Positions 24,709 to 32,633 of a DNA stretch of 64,000 nt are shown piece after piece. A program made the position numbers and the translations under genes. This DNA is from Exiguobacterium sp. SL-9. GTDB lineage: Bacteria; Bacillota; Bacilli; Exiguobacteriales; Exiguobacteriaceae. The notes beneath the pieces were generated by a model. It was not told the DNA's origin, searched no databases, and was given only the letters and a program-made list of their open reading frames with translations. Each line of letters opens with the position of its first letter. The first letter of the stretch is position 1. The stretch is from the NCBI RefSeq assembly GCF_004336985.1, contig NZ_SJUO01000003.1, positions 310,001 through 374,000 of the forward strand, written 5' to 3'.

Positions 24709-25557
24709 ATGTCTGAAAAAGTATGGTTCATCACAGGATGTTCGACTGGTTTTGGTCGTCACATTGCGAAAAAAGCGATTGATGCTGGGTATAAGGTAGT
24801 GGTTACAGCCAGAAACGTCAATCAGATTGAAGACATCGTAGCTGAAAATGCGGACAACACGCTCGCACTTACGCTTGATGTTACAAATCAGGATCAAGTC
24901 CACGAAGCTGTCCGTCAGACGATTGCGAAGTTTGGTCGAATCGATGTCTTGGTCAATAATGCTGGGATTGGGTATTTTAGTTCAGTAGAGGAAAGCGTGG
25001 AAGAAGAGACGCGCAAGATGTTTGAAGTGAATTTTTGGGGTTTGATGGAGATGACAAATGCGGTCTTACCTCATATGCGCAACCAAAAATCGGGTCATAT
25101 TATTAACTTCTCGTCGGTTGGTGGGTTGGTGTCATTCCCAACTTTAGGTTACTACCATGCCACGAAGTATGCTGTAGAAGGTATATCGGAGAGTTTAAGT
25201 CAAGAAGTTGCACCTTTTGGCATTCATGTCACGTTAATTGAACCGAGTGGTTTCCGCACGGACTGGAGCGGTCGGTCGTCTGTGAAGACCGAAACGGCAA
25301 TCCCCGAACTACAAGCTTCGGCAGTAGGGATGATGTTGCAAGGTGTATCGCAACAGAGCGGTCAAGAACCGGGTGACCCGGAAAAAGCAGCTGAAGCCGT
25401 ATTGGCTGTCGTGGAATCAGAGACACCTCCTCTCCGTTTGTTATTGGGGAAAGCGGCTTATCAAGCCGTGACACATAAGCTGAATACGATGAGCACGAGT
25501 ATTGAGTCATGGAAGGATACGACGTTACACGCTGACTTCGAGAGCGAAGTCGATTAA
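24709..25557 (+). CDS. Short-chain dehydrogenase/reductase under MerR control
   Basis: 282-residue classical SDR. The NAD(P) loop is TGCSTGFGRHIA (about 9-20), the NNAG motif is LVNNAGIGYF, and the catalytic Ser, Tyr and Lys are in NFSSVGG and YYHATKYAVEG. The substrate is not predictable; YIPF-type oxidoreductases of this length act on carbonyls of varied origin. The ATG at 24709 sits eight nt after AAGGAG. It is the presumed target of the MerR regulator upstream, so a role in handling reactive aldehydes or quinones is a reasonable inference. A terminator follows. Confidence 0.88.
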   Translation: MSEKVWFITGCSTGFGRHIAKKAIDAGYKVVVTARNVNQIEDIVAENADNTLALTLDVTNQDQVHEAVRQTIAKFGRIDVLVNNAGIGYFSSVEESVEEETRKMFEVNFWGLMEMTNAVLPHMRNQKSGHIINFSSVGGLVSFPTLGYYHATKYAVEGISESLSQEVAPFGIHVTLIEPSGFRTDWSGRSSVKTETAIPELQASAVGMMLQGVSQQSGQEPGDPEKAAEAVLAVVESETPPLRLLLGKAAYQAVTHKLNTMSTSIESWKDTTLHADFESEVD

Positions 25558-25574
25558 AACGAAATCGGCTCAAC

Positions 25575-25611
25575 AAAAAGAGGAATCTTCCCGTCGAAGA
25601 TTCCTCTTTTT
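25575..25611 (+). terminator. Bidirectional terminator between the SDR and GGDEF genes
   Basis: A perfect 16-bp stem AAAAAGAGGAATCTTC/GAAGATTCCTCTTTTT with a 5-nt loop between convergent genes. Confidence 0.9.
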
Positions 25612-25622
25612 GAATTCCGTCA

Positions 25623-26708
25623 TTAATTTAACACGAGTGAACGCTCATTGACATTCGTGAGCACCACTTGATTTCGTCCCGAGTGTTTCGCTTCATACAA
25701 TGCGTCATCCGCTGCTTCTGTCATTTTTTGAATTGGCTCCGATTTACCATGAGCAATCCCGATGGAAGCGGTAATGTGAATTGGAGGAAAGTCGTTGAGT
25801 ACAAACACTTCATGCTCAATGCGCTTCCGAATCCGTTCGGCAACTTTTTCGACTTTTTCAACCGGGAGATCATACATCAAAATGACAAATTCTTCGCCAC
25901 CAATCCGGGCGACTAAATCGTGCGATCTCGTTTCAATTAAGAGTAATTCAGCAAACCGTTGCAAGACGAGGTCGCCGTTCGCGTGACCATATGTATCGTT
26001 GACGCGTTTAAAGTGATCGATGTCCAAGGCGAGAACGTTATACGTTCGTTGTTTCGTCCCGAGTTCAGACGTATAACGGTCCCAGACGCGTCGATTGAAT
26101 AGCCCGGTCAAGTGATCACGTTCAGCGGATTGCTTGTAGTCTTTAGATTGTCGTGTCGTCTGTTCAAGGTCGATTGTCAGCGCGCTTGAAAGCAACCCGA
26201 CTGACATTCCGACAGTCCAGATTGTGGCAATGAGAGTGAAGTAAGCCACACTCCAACCAAGGTTGATCAACACGGCGACCGAGATAACCGACAGCGCCCA
26301 AACGTTTAACAGCATACTTTGTAAGAACACTCGCTCTGCTAGACGGCGATGAATCCAAAGCATACCGATGCTGACAAACCATGTTGCGACAAAGGCGATG
26401 ACAGCTTGATCGGTGACGCCGAATAAAAAGCGCGTACTCCCGATAAAAGCGGTCGCGACGAACAGCGGCAAGCGTGCCCCATAAAAAGCAAGTAACACGA
26501 GTGGTAAGTGCCGCAAATCGACACGGACTGACTCGTTCACTTCTACACCGTTAAACATGAGGAACAAACCGAGCAGTCCAGCAAGTATCCCGATTAAGAC
26601 GCCACGACCTCTTGATGAGAAGAATAGTTGTGAGTGAAACACTTTTGAAATGAGATAAAAGCCAGTGAAAGCGACACAAGCGTTGATCAATAGGGCAATA
26701 ATGGGCAT
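25623..26708 (-). CDS. Membrane diguanylate cyclase (5TM-5TMR_LYT sensor plus GGDEF)
   Basis: 361 residues. The first ~190 form five to six membrane helices with the DLRHLPLVLLAFYGARLP segment typical of the 5TM-5TMR_LYT receptor domain. The C-terminal GGDEF domain runs from DHLTGLFNRRVWD to ADDALYEAKHSGRNQV; the active site is GGEEF, which is competent. An RxxD inhibitory site is not obvious upstream of it. It should make cyclic di-GMP in response to a membrane or wall signal. It is a single gene, convergent with the SDR. No PilZ or EAL partner is in the window. Confidence 0.88.
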   Translation of the reverse strand: MPIIALLINACVAFTGFYLISKVFHSQLFFSSRGRGVLIGILAGLLGLFLMFNGVEVNESVRVDLRHLPLVLLAFYGARLPLFVATAFIGSTRFLFGVTDQAVIAFVATWFVSIGMLWIHRRLAERVFLQSMLLNVWALSVISVAVLINLGWSVAYFTLIATIWTVGMSVGLLSSALTIDLEQTTRQSKDYKQSAERDHLTGLFNRRVWDRYTSELGTKQRTYNVLALDIDHFKRVNDTYGHANGDLVLQRFAELLLIETRSHDLVARIGGEEFVILMYDLPVEKVEKVAERIRKRIEHEVFVLNDFPPIHITASIGIAHGKSEPIQKMTEAADDALYEAKHSGRNQVVLTNVNERSLVLN

Positions 26709-26862
26709 TCGATCACGACCTTACTAACAGAGTATACGTTAACGGTAACAGACTGCAAAAACTTGTCAATTCATATGACGTTTTTTTGAAAAAACCTGTA
26801 AAAGTAAGATTGTTCAATGTATTCAATGTTTTTATTTGCTCGTGCTTCTCATGACGGAAAGC

Positions 26863-26909
26863 AAAAAAATAAGAGAATGGACCACCTAAATCAATGGTAG
26901 ATTCTCTTA
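26863..26909 (-). terminator. Terminator of the 48-residue membrane protein gene
   Basis: Arms TAAGAGAAT (26870-26878) and ATTCTCTTA (26901-26909); on the minus strand the stem is followed by seven T (26863-26869). Confidence 0.75.
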
Positions 26910-26965
26910 CCGCAGCACTTTATTTCCAGTGGGAAATTCGGCGATTGAAAGTAGATCGTGTCGCC

Positions 26966-27112
26966 TCACGCTTTCTTCTTCGTTCCTTGGAACGCGAAAA
27001 ACATCGCAATGCCGATGCCGAGTCCGAGCCACCAGTTATCGAACAACAGGCCGAAGATGAGGATAAAAGCGACAGCGACCGGGAGTGCTAAAAATCCACG
27101 TTGGCGTTTCAT
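26966..27112 (-). CDS. Small membrane protein, 48 residues
   Basis: A short gene reading MKRQRGFLALPVAVAFILIF, then GLLFDNWWLGLGIGIAMFFA, ending in FQGTKKKA. One or two hydrophobic helices are framed by basic ends. AAAGGA lies eight nt before the ATG at 27112, and a terminator lies 57 nt beyond the stop, which together support a real gene. Another small protein with a similar design (MFDRMGDVSIGLVFGIVLM..., WGLGVGVILGIFF) is at 37916-38089; both have an N/D-x-WWLGLGIGI-like or SLWGLGVGVILGIFF second helix. No function is known to me. Confidence 0.7.
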   Translation of the reverse strand: MKRQRGFLALPVAVAFILIFGLLFDNWWLGLGIGIAMFFAFQGTKKKA

Positions 27113-27301
27113 GAAAATCATCCTTTCTACTTCTCTCTGTTCGACTGTTCCCGGTTTCGCATGGAATCATTCTAAAAGCAATCGTTTTCATAAAAACGGC
27201 TCAACGACAACGTTTGTCTAAAAGATGAACACTTCTGTTTTCATGTGAAATTGTGAGCAAACATATCTATTCAATGGATAGGAACCCTGCTATATTAATC
27301 A

Positions 27302-27317
27302 TGTGATATATTTCACA
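27302..27317 (+). promoter_or_regulatory. CRP/FNR-type site upstream of cstA
   Basis: TGTGATATATTTCACA is a perfect TGTGA-N6-TCACA palindrome, 41 bp before the cstA start. A plausible -10 (TATATT at 27291-27296) lies just upstream, which would make the site overlap the transcription start. A Crp/Fnr family regulator is encoded at 52227-52907. Confidence 0.55.
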
Positions 27318-27358
27318 TGAGGAATTCATAAATCACTTATATATAGGAGGACCATCCC

Positions 27359-28801
27359 ATGGTTACATTTTTCTTAGCGTTAGGACTATTATTGCTCGGT
27401 TATCTCGTCTACGGCCGGTACGTCGAGAAGACGTTCGGTATTAAAGAAGAACGGACGACGCCCGCCTATTCGTCACAGGACGGCATTGACTACGTACCGA
27501 TGGGCACAAAGCGCAACTCAATGATTCAACTGTTGAACATCGCCGGCGTCGGCCCAATCTTTGGACCGATCATGGGGGCGTTGTACGGTCCGGTCGCATT
27601 CCTATGGATTGTACTTGGCTCGATCTTCGCTGGCGCGGTGCACGATTATTTGACGGGCATGATTTCGCTTCGCAACAACGGGGCACACTTGCCGCAACTC
27701 GCCGAGAAGTTTCTCGGTCGCTCGCTCCGCCATGTCGTCAACGGCTTTGCGCTTCTCTTGCTGCTCTTAGTCGGGACGGTGTTCGTCACATCACCAGCCA
27801 ATATGATCAACAACTTGTTCGATGGCAACGGCTCGACGCTCGCGATCGTCACGTTCGGGATCTTTGCTTACTACATCTTGGCGACGCTCCTCCCAGTCGA
27901 TAAAATCATCGGTCGCATCTATCCGTTCTTCGGGGCGCTTCTCTTGTTGAGCGCGATTGGGATTGCCGTCAGCCTATTCACGCAAGGCTACCAAATCCCG
28001 GAGATGACGTTGACGAACATGCACCCCGACAACTTGCCGCTCTGGCCGCTCATCTTCTTCACGATCTCGTGCGGTGCGCTCTCAGGCTTCCATGCTACGC
28101 AGTCCCCGATCATCTCGCGGACGACGATGAAAGAGAGCAACGGCCGCTCAATCTTTTACGGCATGATGATTGTCGAAGCCGTCATCGCCATGATTTGGGC
28201 GGCTGCCGCCATGGCCATCTTTGAGCCGGGTGAACTGCTCGCCATGATCAATGCCGGCACACCGGCGCTCGTCGTTCAGGAAGTGGCGACGCTCATGCTC
28301 GGCAGCATTGGTGGGACGCTCGCCATTCTCGGCGTCATCGTCTTACCGATCACGTCAGGCGACACGGCATTCCGTAGCGCCCGGATGATCATCGCCGACT
28401 ACTTGAACATCGTCCAGAAGAAGTTCACATCACGTCTGTGGATCGCGCTTCCACTTTTCGTCTTGTCGTTCATCTTGACGAAAGTCGACTTCCGTCTGCT
28501 TTGGCAATACTTCAACTGGGCCAACCAGACGACGGCGGTCATCGCTTTGTTCGTCGGCGCGACGTACTTGTATATCAAAGGGCGGAACTACTGGGTCGCG
28601 CTTTTGCCGGGGACGTTCATGTTGTACGTCGTCTGGTTCTACATTTTGACGGCCCCGATTGGCTTCAAGATGGACGGGGTGCTTCCGTATATTCTGGCCA
28701 CGATTGGCACGGTCACGCTGTTCGGCTTGTTCTTCCGACACGCGAAAGCGATGCGTGAACAACGGTTCGAGTGCGACATCACAAGCAATCAAGCAGCATG
28801 A
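27359..28801 (+). CDS. cstA: CstA-family transporter (carbon starvation protein)
   Basis: 480-residue membrane protein with ~13 hydrophobic segments. GYLVYGRYVEKTFGI, then DGIDYVPMGTKRNSMIQLLNIAGVGPIFGPIMGALYGP are near-invariant in CstA. It is a short form without the long C-terminal extension of E. coli CstA (701 residues). Characterised members import peptides or pyruvate. AGGAGG lies seven nt before the ATG. The gene stands alone between two terminators, with a TGTGA-N6-TCACA palindrome in its upstream region, so control by a Crp/Fnr-family protein is likely. The exact substrate cannot be read from sequence. Confidence 0.9.
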   Translation: MVTFFLALGLLLLGYLVYGRYVEKTFGIKEERTTPAYSSQDGIDYVPMGTKRNSMIQLLNIAGVGPIFGPIMGALYGPVAFLWIVLGSIFAGAVHDYLTGMISLRNNGAHLPQLAEKFLGRSLRHVVNGFALLLLLLVGTVFVTSPANMINNLFDGNGSTLAIVTFGIFAYYILATLLPVDKIIGRIYPFFGALLLLSAIGIAVSLFTQGYQIPEMTLTNMHPDNLPLWPLIFFTISCGALSGFHATQSPIISRTTMKESNGRSIFYGMMIVEAVIAMIWAAAAMAIFEPGELLAMINAGTPALVVQEVATLMLGSIGGTLAILGVIVLPITSGDTAFRSARMIIADYLNIVQKKFTSRLWIALPLFVLSFILTKVDFRLLWQYFNWANQTTAVIALFVGATYLYIKGRNYWVALLPGTFMLYVVWFYILTAPIGFKMDGVLPYILATIGTVTLFGLFFRHAKAMREQRFECDITSNQAA

Positions 28802-28802
28802 C

Positions 28803-28832
28803 AAAAGGGTTTGGCCTCGGCCAAACCCTTTT
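28803..28832 (+). terminator. Bidirectional terminator between cstA and the histidine kinase
   Basis: A perfect 14-bp stem AAAAGGGTTTGGCC/GGCCAAACCCTTTT with a 2-nt spacer, flanked by T on one side and A on the other. Confidence 0.9.
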
Positions 28833-30007
28833 TACTCGGTCGTCTCTTGTTCCGTGAGTAGCGTCGTGCTCGTCGTGCTATGGGAGTACAGATAGATGGA
28901 GAACGTTGTCCCTTCTCCGTACACCGAATCGGCATGAATGCCCCAACCGTGCGCCTCGGCGATCCGTTTGCAGATACGGAGGCCGAGTCCGGTCCCTTTG
29001 ATGGAACGGTGAGCATCCGAGTCGACCCGGTAATATTCGTCGAATACGTACGGGATGGCGTCGCTCGGGATACCAATTCCTGTGTCACGCACTGATAGGA
29101 CATACGTTTCGCCCTCGATTGTCTGCTCGACATAGACCGTGCCACCATCCGGAGAGTACTTGACGGCGTTACCAATCAAGTTGTGGAGCAACTGCAACAG
29201 CTTCTCCTCGTCGGCCTCAATTGTCACATTTTCGGCCGATAAGACGACGTCGTGCTGAGGAGATGTCGCTTTGTAGTGGGCGACGACGTCCTCGAGCACC
29301 GGTCGCAAGGAGAACGTCGACAGCGACAACAGCTCTTCGGAGTAGTTGACGCGCTGATAGTCGAGGAAGTTGTCGACGAGCCGCTCGAGTCGTTCGGCTT
29401 CCCGTTTGACGAGCGACAACATCCCGTGTGTCTTGTCGTTGTCACTATGTTGGTACATGAGCAGCTCGGCATAGCCGTTGATAGCCGTGAGCGGGGAGCG
29501 GAACTCGTGGGACAGCTCGGCGAGGAAAGCATCCTTCTGCTCCTCGAACCGGATGGCGTCGGTGACGTCCCGCCACATGATGAACACGCCACGCGGGGTA
29601 TGGGTGAAATTCAAAATGAGTTGCATCGTCCGCTCGCCAATCCGGAGCGACTTCGCGTCCATACTCGGGCAACAGCCGAACCGGTTCGTCATGAGCTCAT
29701 CCCAAAACAACGTCACATCGTTTATGTCGGCGCCGTTCTGCTCGAACGTCTCATGAAAGAAACGACTCATGCCGTCGATATTCTGAAAACGACGCGTCTC
29801 CATGGACGGACAGATGGTGCGTAGCTGTTCATTCGAATACAGATGGTTCCGCGTGAAGTCGATATAGCAGACGGCGTCCTGGACTTCTTCGACGAGCGAG
29901 GCGATTGGGAAGGCATGAGGGGATCGTGATCGCTTCGTCACGACGGATCGACTGCTCGATGACCGTCCGTGATGTCTTCGAGCCGGATAGAACGATTTTC
30001 GATTCAT
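28832..30007 (-). CDS. Soluble PAS-type sensor histidine kinase, orphan
   Basis: 391 residues. A basic N-terminus is followed by a PAS-like region (about 40-150: VQDAVCYIDFTRNHLYSNEQL ... GVFIMWRDVTDA). The phosphoacceptor His is in ELSHEFRSPLTAINGYAELL (H-box, with phenylalanine in place of the common I/V). N-box (NLIGNAVKYSPDGG), G1 (DTGIGIP), and G2 (GTGLGLRI) are intact. No membrane segment is present, so it senses a cytoplasmic signal. AAAGGAGG precedes ATG 30007. There is no response regulator next to it, so its partner is encoded elsewhere. Confidence 0.87.
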   Translation of the reverse strand: MNRKSFYPARRHHGRSSSSRSVVTKRSRSPHAFPIASLVEEVQDAVCYIDFTRNHLYSNEQLRTICPSMETRRFQNIDGMSRFFHETFEQNGADINDVTLFWDELMTNRFGCCPSMDAKSLRIGERTMQLILNFTHTPRGVFIMWRDVTDAIRFEEQKDAFLAELSHEFRSPLTAINGYAELLMYQHSDNDKTHGMLSLVKREAERLERLVDNFLDYQRVNYSEELLSLSTFSLRPVLEDVVAHYKATSPQHDVVLSAENVTIEADEEKLLQLLHNLIGNAVKYSPDGGTVYVEQTIEGETYVLSVRDTGIGIPSDAIPYVFDEYYRVDSDAHRSIKGTGLGLRICKRIAEAHGWGIHADSVYGEGTTFSIYLYSHSTTSTTLLTEQETTE

Positions 30008-30171
30008 GGGAAAACCTCCTTTCCATCATAGGTTGTATATGAAAGTAAGTGCGTACGTAGGATTCCCATTCATTATACGATATTCCGCTTTAATTCCCTA
30101 TACCATCCATATACCTAAGCAAAAACGGGTCACAATCGGGATGTATGGACGATTCGGTATCGATTCTATGA

Positions 30172-30205
30172 AAAAAGCCTCCCTCGAGGATACGAGAGAG
30201 GCGTC
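30172..30205 (-). terminator. Terminator of the SH3/M23 peptidase gene
   Basis: On the minus strand GCCTCTCTCG pairs with CGAGGGAGGC (one mismatch), followed by TTTTTT. Confidence 0.8.
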
Positions 30206-30209
30206 AAAG

Positions 30210-30926
30210 TTAGAAGAGCGTGTATGGATTGACGCTGTTGGCAGCCGTTGAGCTGCTGTAGACGTACTTGTTTTTATGGATCTCGAAGTGGAGGTGGTTT
30301 CCGAACGAGTTGCCCGTGTTGCCGACCGTTCCGATTTTTGCCCCTTTGGCGACCGTCTGCCCTTTGACGACGTTCAAGCGGTCCATGTGAGCGTATACGC
30401 TCGTATACGCTTGGCCGTTGATCGTGTGTGAGATCATGACGTGGTTGCCGTAGGCGCCGTAGTTCCGGGCGACGATGACTTGGCCGGTGGCTGCGGCTTG
30501 GACCGTCGTGCCTTTAGCGGCTGCTAAATCGATGCCGTTATGGAACGTGTAGCCATATTTGCCGCTCGCCGGGCCGTAACCTTGCGTCAATGTCCCTTTC
30601 GTTGGGATCAAGAACTTGTTCGCTGTGACCGTTTGGAGTGACGTGCTGCTATATTTTTTCACATACGTACTTGATACGTATCTAGTACTACCATTATAAC
30701 TGATTTTTGTCCATGAACCTGTTGCGCCAAGATACGTGAACGTTTGACCGAGTTTGGCACTGCCGACTTTTTGATAAGATGTCGATGGGCCCGTCCGCAC
30801 GTTCAGGACGTTCGTCGTCACTTGGACTTTATACGATGTAGCTGCCTCTACCGGTGTCGAAGCGGGAACTGTTAAGCCGGAAACGAGAAGGGCGCCTAAT
30901 GTGATCGTCATCAGTTGTTTTTTCAT
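30210..30926 (-). CDS. Secreted SH3b + M23 peptidase (LytM-like endopeptidase)
   Basis: 238 residues. A signal peptide (MKKQLMTITLGALLVSGLTVPAS) ends near 28-29. Residues 32-92 form a bacterial SH3 domain (NVLNVRTGPSTSYQKVGSAKLG...). From ~105 there is an M23 domain with zinc ligands His129 and Asp133 (HNGIDLA) and the HxH pair 211-213 (HLHFEIH). It should cut peptide bridges in peptidoglycan outside the cell. The longer frame from 31004 is discarded: the signal peptide begins at the second Met (30926) after GGATTTACC. It has its own terminator. Confidence 0.9.
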   Translation of the reverse strand: MKKQLMTITLGALLVSGLTVPASTPVEAATSYKVQVTTNVLNVRTGPSTSYQKVGSAKLGQTFTYLGATGSWTKISYNGSTRYVSSTYVKKYSSTSLQTVTANKFLIPTKGTLTQGYGPASGKYGYTFHNGIDLAAAKGTTVQAAATGQVIVARNYGAYGNHVMISHTINGQAYTSVYAHMDRLNVVKGQTVAKGAKIGTVGNTGNSFGNHLHFEIHKNKYVYSSSTAANSVNPYTLF

Positions 30927-31189
30927 AGTATGGTAAATCCTTTCAATTATGTAACAATGCGACAGAACAATGATAATTACCTGATAAAAAAATTTTACCA
31001 TCAAAAAATAGAATTAAATATGTCATTTATATTTCAAAAAAGTATAATCGTTATGAAAACAATCGTGGATGAAGTAAAGTCTATTCATACCAACATATAT
31101 AACGTTTTTTTGACGTAAGGGTATATGCCTATAATTAAAATAAACTAATCTTTCGTAGTTTAGTCATTTTAAAAAGAGGGTAATTTTAT
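30927..31189. other. AT-rich intergenic stretch with a small inverted repeat
   Basis: No gene is seen in this stretch. It has TATAAT at 31130-31135, and the inverted repeat TAAACTA (31141-31147) / TAGTTTA (31156-31162) just before the TTG-started peptide ORF at 31190. Confidence 0.4.
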
Positions 31190-31321
31190 TTGTTTAGACT
31201 AAATAAAAAAGGACAGATTGAAAATAAGCTATTTTGTAATTTATTTCCTTTTTTGATTTCAATTCTCTTGATTCCAAGTCTGGCGCTGAATAGTTCAAGT
31301 GTCTTCCTCCAATATGCATAA
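31190..31321 (+). CDS. Possible 43-residue hydrophobic peptide, TTG start
   Basis: The frame starts with TTG at 31190, nine nt behind AAAGAGGG, and encodes a basic N-terminus (FRLNKKGQIENKL) and a hydrophobic C-terminal half (FPFLISILLIPSLALN). The composition resembles a signal peptide or membrane-active peptide. It is preceded by an A/T-rich promoter-like stretch and a 7-bp inverted repeat. There is no similarity that I recognise, and the stop lies 3 bp before a terminator that belongs to the opposite strand. It is a candidate only. Confidence 0.3.
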   Translation: MFRLNKKGQIENKLFCNLFPFLISILLIPSLALNSSSVFLQYA

Positions 31322-31323
31322 GC

Positions 31324-31349
31324 AAAAACCGAGGCGTGAGCCCCGGTTT
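31324..31349 (-). terminator. Terminator downstream of ydhK (first copy of a repeated hairpin)
   Basis: On the minus strand ACCGGGG, loop CTCACG, CCTCGGT, then TTTT. Nearly the same hairpin is found at 37891-37914. Confidence 0.75.
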
Positions 31350-31400
31350 AGCATGTCTGCCCTGACTGAGAAGGCGTGATATATTCGTTGAGCATTTCGG

Positions 31401-31982
31401 TTACGGTGCAGCTAGTTCTGCCTCGGTGACCCATTTATGATTGGTCACGTCTTCCCCAGGTTCTAACGTAAAGTCGACCATGTAGACGGTCGTCTTTTCA
31501 GCCGAATCGATGGTAGCGGTCGTGCCGCCCATACCGGTCATATGTTCCGCCTCGACATCGACTTCATCACCAATCTTATACGGGGCTTGTGTCGCATCTT
31601 CGATTTCCTCATGGATAATCCATTTATGGTCTTCGACGCGCTCCCCGCCATGCATTGGATCATATGAGATGCTATATACGACCGTGTCGTAGGCACCGAC
31701 AATCGTCGCCTCGGCACCTTCCATCCCCAGCATATGGGCTTCTGTGATGACGGCCGTGTCACCGACCGCGAACGTCGGATTATCGGCTGTTTTCAAGCCT
31801 TCCGGTACGTCGCCAGAGCCGGACATGTCCATTCCTGCATGATTGTTTCCGTCCATCGTCTCTTCCATCTGGTCATTCATATTCGTGTCATTGTTCGTCG
31901 TTTCGTCTTCGCCACAGGCGACGAGCAAGCCGCTCAGTGAGAGTGCCATCGTCATCATTCCAAGTTTTTTGTTTACCTTCAT
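31401..31982 (-). CDS. ydhK: YdhK-like lipoprotein with two DUF1541 repeats
   Basis: 193 residues. The signal peptide MKVNKKLGMMTMALSLSGLLVACGED ends in the lipobox LVAC (Cys about 23). A Met- and His-containing linker (NNHAGMDMSG) leads to two tandem DUF1541 repeats of about 55 residues (ADNPTFAVGDTAVITEAHMLGMEGAEATI... and the copy beginning APYKIGDEVDVEAEHMTGMGGTTATI), each ending in a NHKW or DHKW motif. YdhK proteins commonly occur with copper genes. ATG 31982 follows GGAGGG. It is 26 bp behind a truncated multicopper oxidase gene on the same strand. Copper binding is likely from context and Met/His richness, not proven. Confidence 0.85.
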   Translation of the reverse strand: MKVNKKLGMMTMALSLSGLLVACGEDETTNNDTNMNDQMEETMDGNNHAGMDMSGSGDVPEGLKTADNPTFAVGDTAVITEAHMLGMEGAEATIVGAYDTVVYSISYDPMHGGERVEDHKWIIHEEIEDATQAPYKIGDEVDVEAEHMTGMGGTTATIDSAEKTTVYMVDFTLEPGEDVTNHKWVTEAELAAP

Positions 31983-32008
31983 CTGTATTCCCTCCAAACA
32001 TAATGTGG

Positions 32009-32245
32009 TCAATCTACTTTTAATTGTCCCATCATCCCGTTTTCTTCATGTTCCAAGATGTGACAGTGATACATGAACGTCCCTGTTTCTGTGAACGTCA
32101 TTTCAATTTTTACTTTTTCGCCAGCTGCGACGGCGACCGTATCCTTCCAGCCGCGTTCGTTGTCAGGCGGGGGCTGGCCGTCTCGTTCAAGTATTCGGAA
32201 TTGGACGCCATGGACGTGGAACGGGTGGGTCTCGTGTCCCAACAT
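32009..32245 (-). pseudogene. Multicopper oxidase C-terminal remnant
   Basis: 78 residues equal to the last part of a multicopper oxidase. It carries the type 1/3 copper ligands HPFHVHG at residues 8-14 and the C-terminal HCHILEHEENGMM, but lacks the N-terminal two-thirds (about 400 residues), where the other copper motifs reside. The first codon is preceded in the same frame by a stop codon and the 31-codon peptide gene (32246-32341). The likely explanation is one large internal deletion of a longer oxidase gene, leaving its membrane-anchor start and its C-terminus. It cannot form a complete trinuclear centre alone. Confidence 0.75.
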
Positions 32246-32341
32246 CTAGCCTCCAGTAGCGAACGTGAACAATAGAAGGAACAGTCCAATCACGATACTT
32301 ATGATACCCATCCCGATTACCCATTTTATGACACGGTTCAT
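32246..32341 (-). CDS. 31-residue single-pass peptide, possibly the N-terminal anchor of the lost oxidase
   Basis: MNRVIKWVIGMGIISIVIGL followed by FLLLFTFATGG and a TAG stop. One membrane helix after a short basic start. The stop codon is followed immediately, in the same frame, by the ATG of the oxidase remnant. It has its own AAAGGATG ribosome site. Either it is a small stand-alone protein or the signal anchor left after the deletion. Confidence 0.5.
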   Translation of the reverse strand: MNRVIKWVIGMGIISIVIGLFLLLFTFATGG

Positions 32342-32517
32342 AAGACAACATCCTTTCTCATTAAAGCGAATGCCTATTTAGTTATACCAATCACTTATGA
32401 AATTTTTGTTAAACGAAAGTAATACCCAGGTCATGGGTCATCGATTTATATCTAAGTATGTACAATCAGACGATTCAAAAAGTGATGGCAAATCTTGTCC
32501 CATCCTTTTTCATGGAT

Positions 32518-32574
32518 TTGATGAGCCTCAGTACCGTCATCGTCGCTTTGAACGCGCGGACGCTCAAACTTTAA
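32518..32574 (+). pseudogene. CopB-type P-type ATPase C-terminal tail remnant
   Basis: On the plus strand the frame reads MSLSTVIVALNARTLKL and a TAA at 32572. MS(L/V)STV(I/V)VA(L/I)NAxxL(K/R) is the typical C-terminus of CopB-like copper-exporting P-type ATPases. Nothing upstream belongs to such a protein, so only the last ~20 codons remain. The neighbours on both sides are copper-locus-type genes, which makes the reading more believable. Confidence 0.45.
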
Positions 32575-32633
32575 CAAGTTTTTCATCTTTAGTTTTTATA
32601 CTAGGGAAGATGCTAAAGATGGAGGGACTTTAA

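Noticed and set aside
30006-30251. An 81-codon plus-strand frame between two minus-strand genes
   Set aside because: It runs through the terminator at 30172-30205 and has no ribosome site or recognisable product; the stretch 30008-30171 appears empty apart from leader sequence.
32397-32633. A 78-codon plus-strand frame before the propeller lipoprotein
   Set aside because: No ribosome site or family resemblance, and it is in a different frame from the CopB-like tail that this stretch seems to contain.
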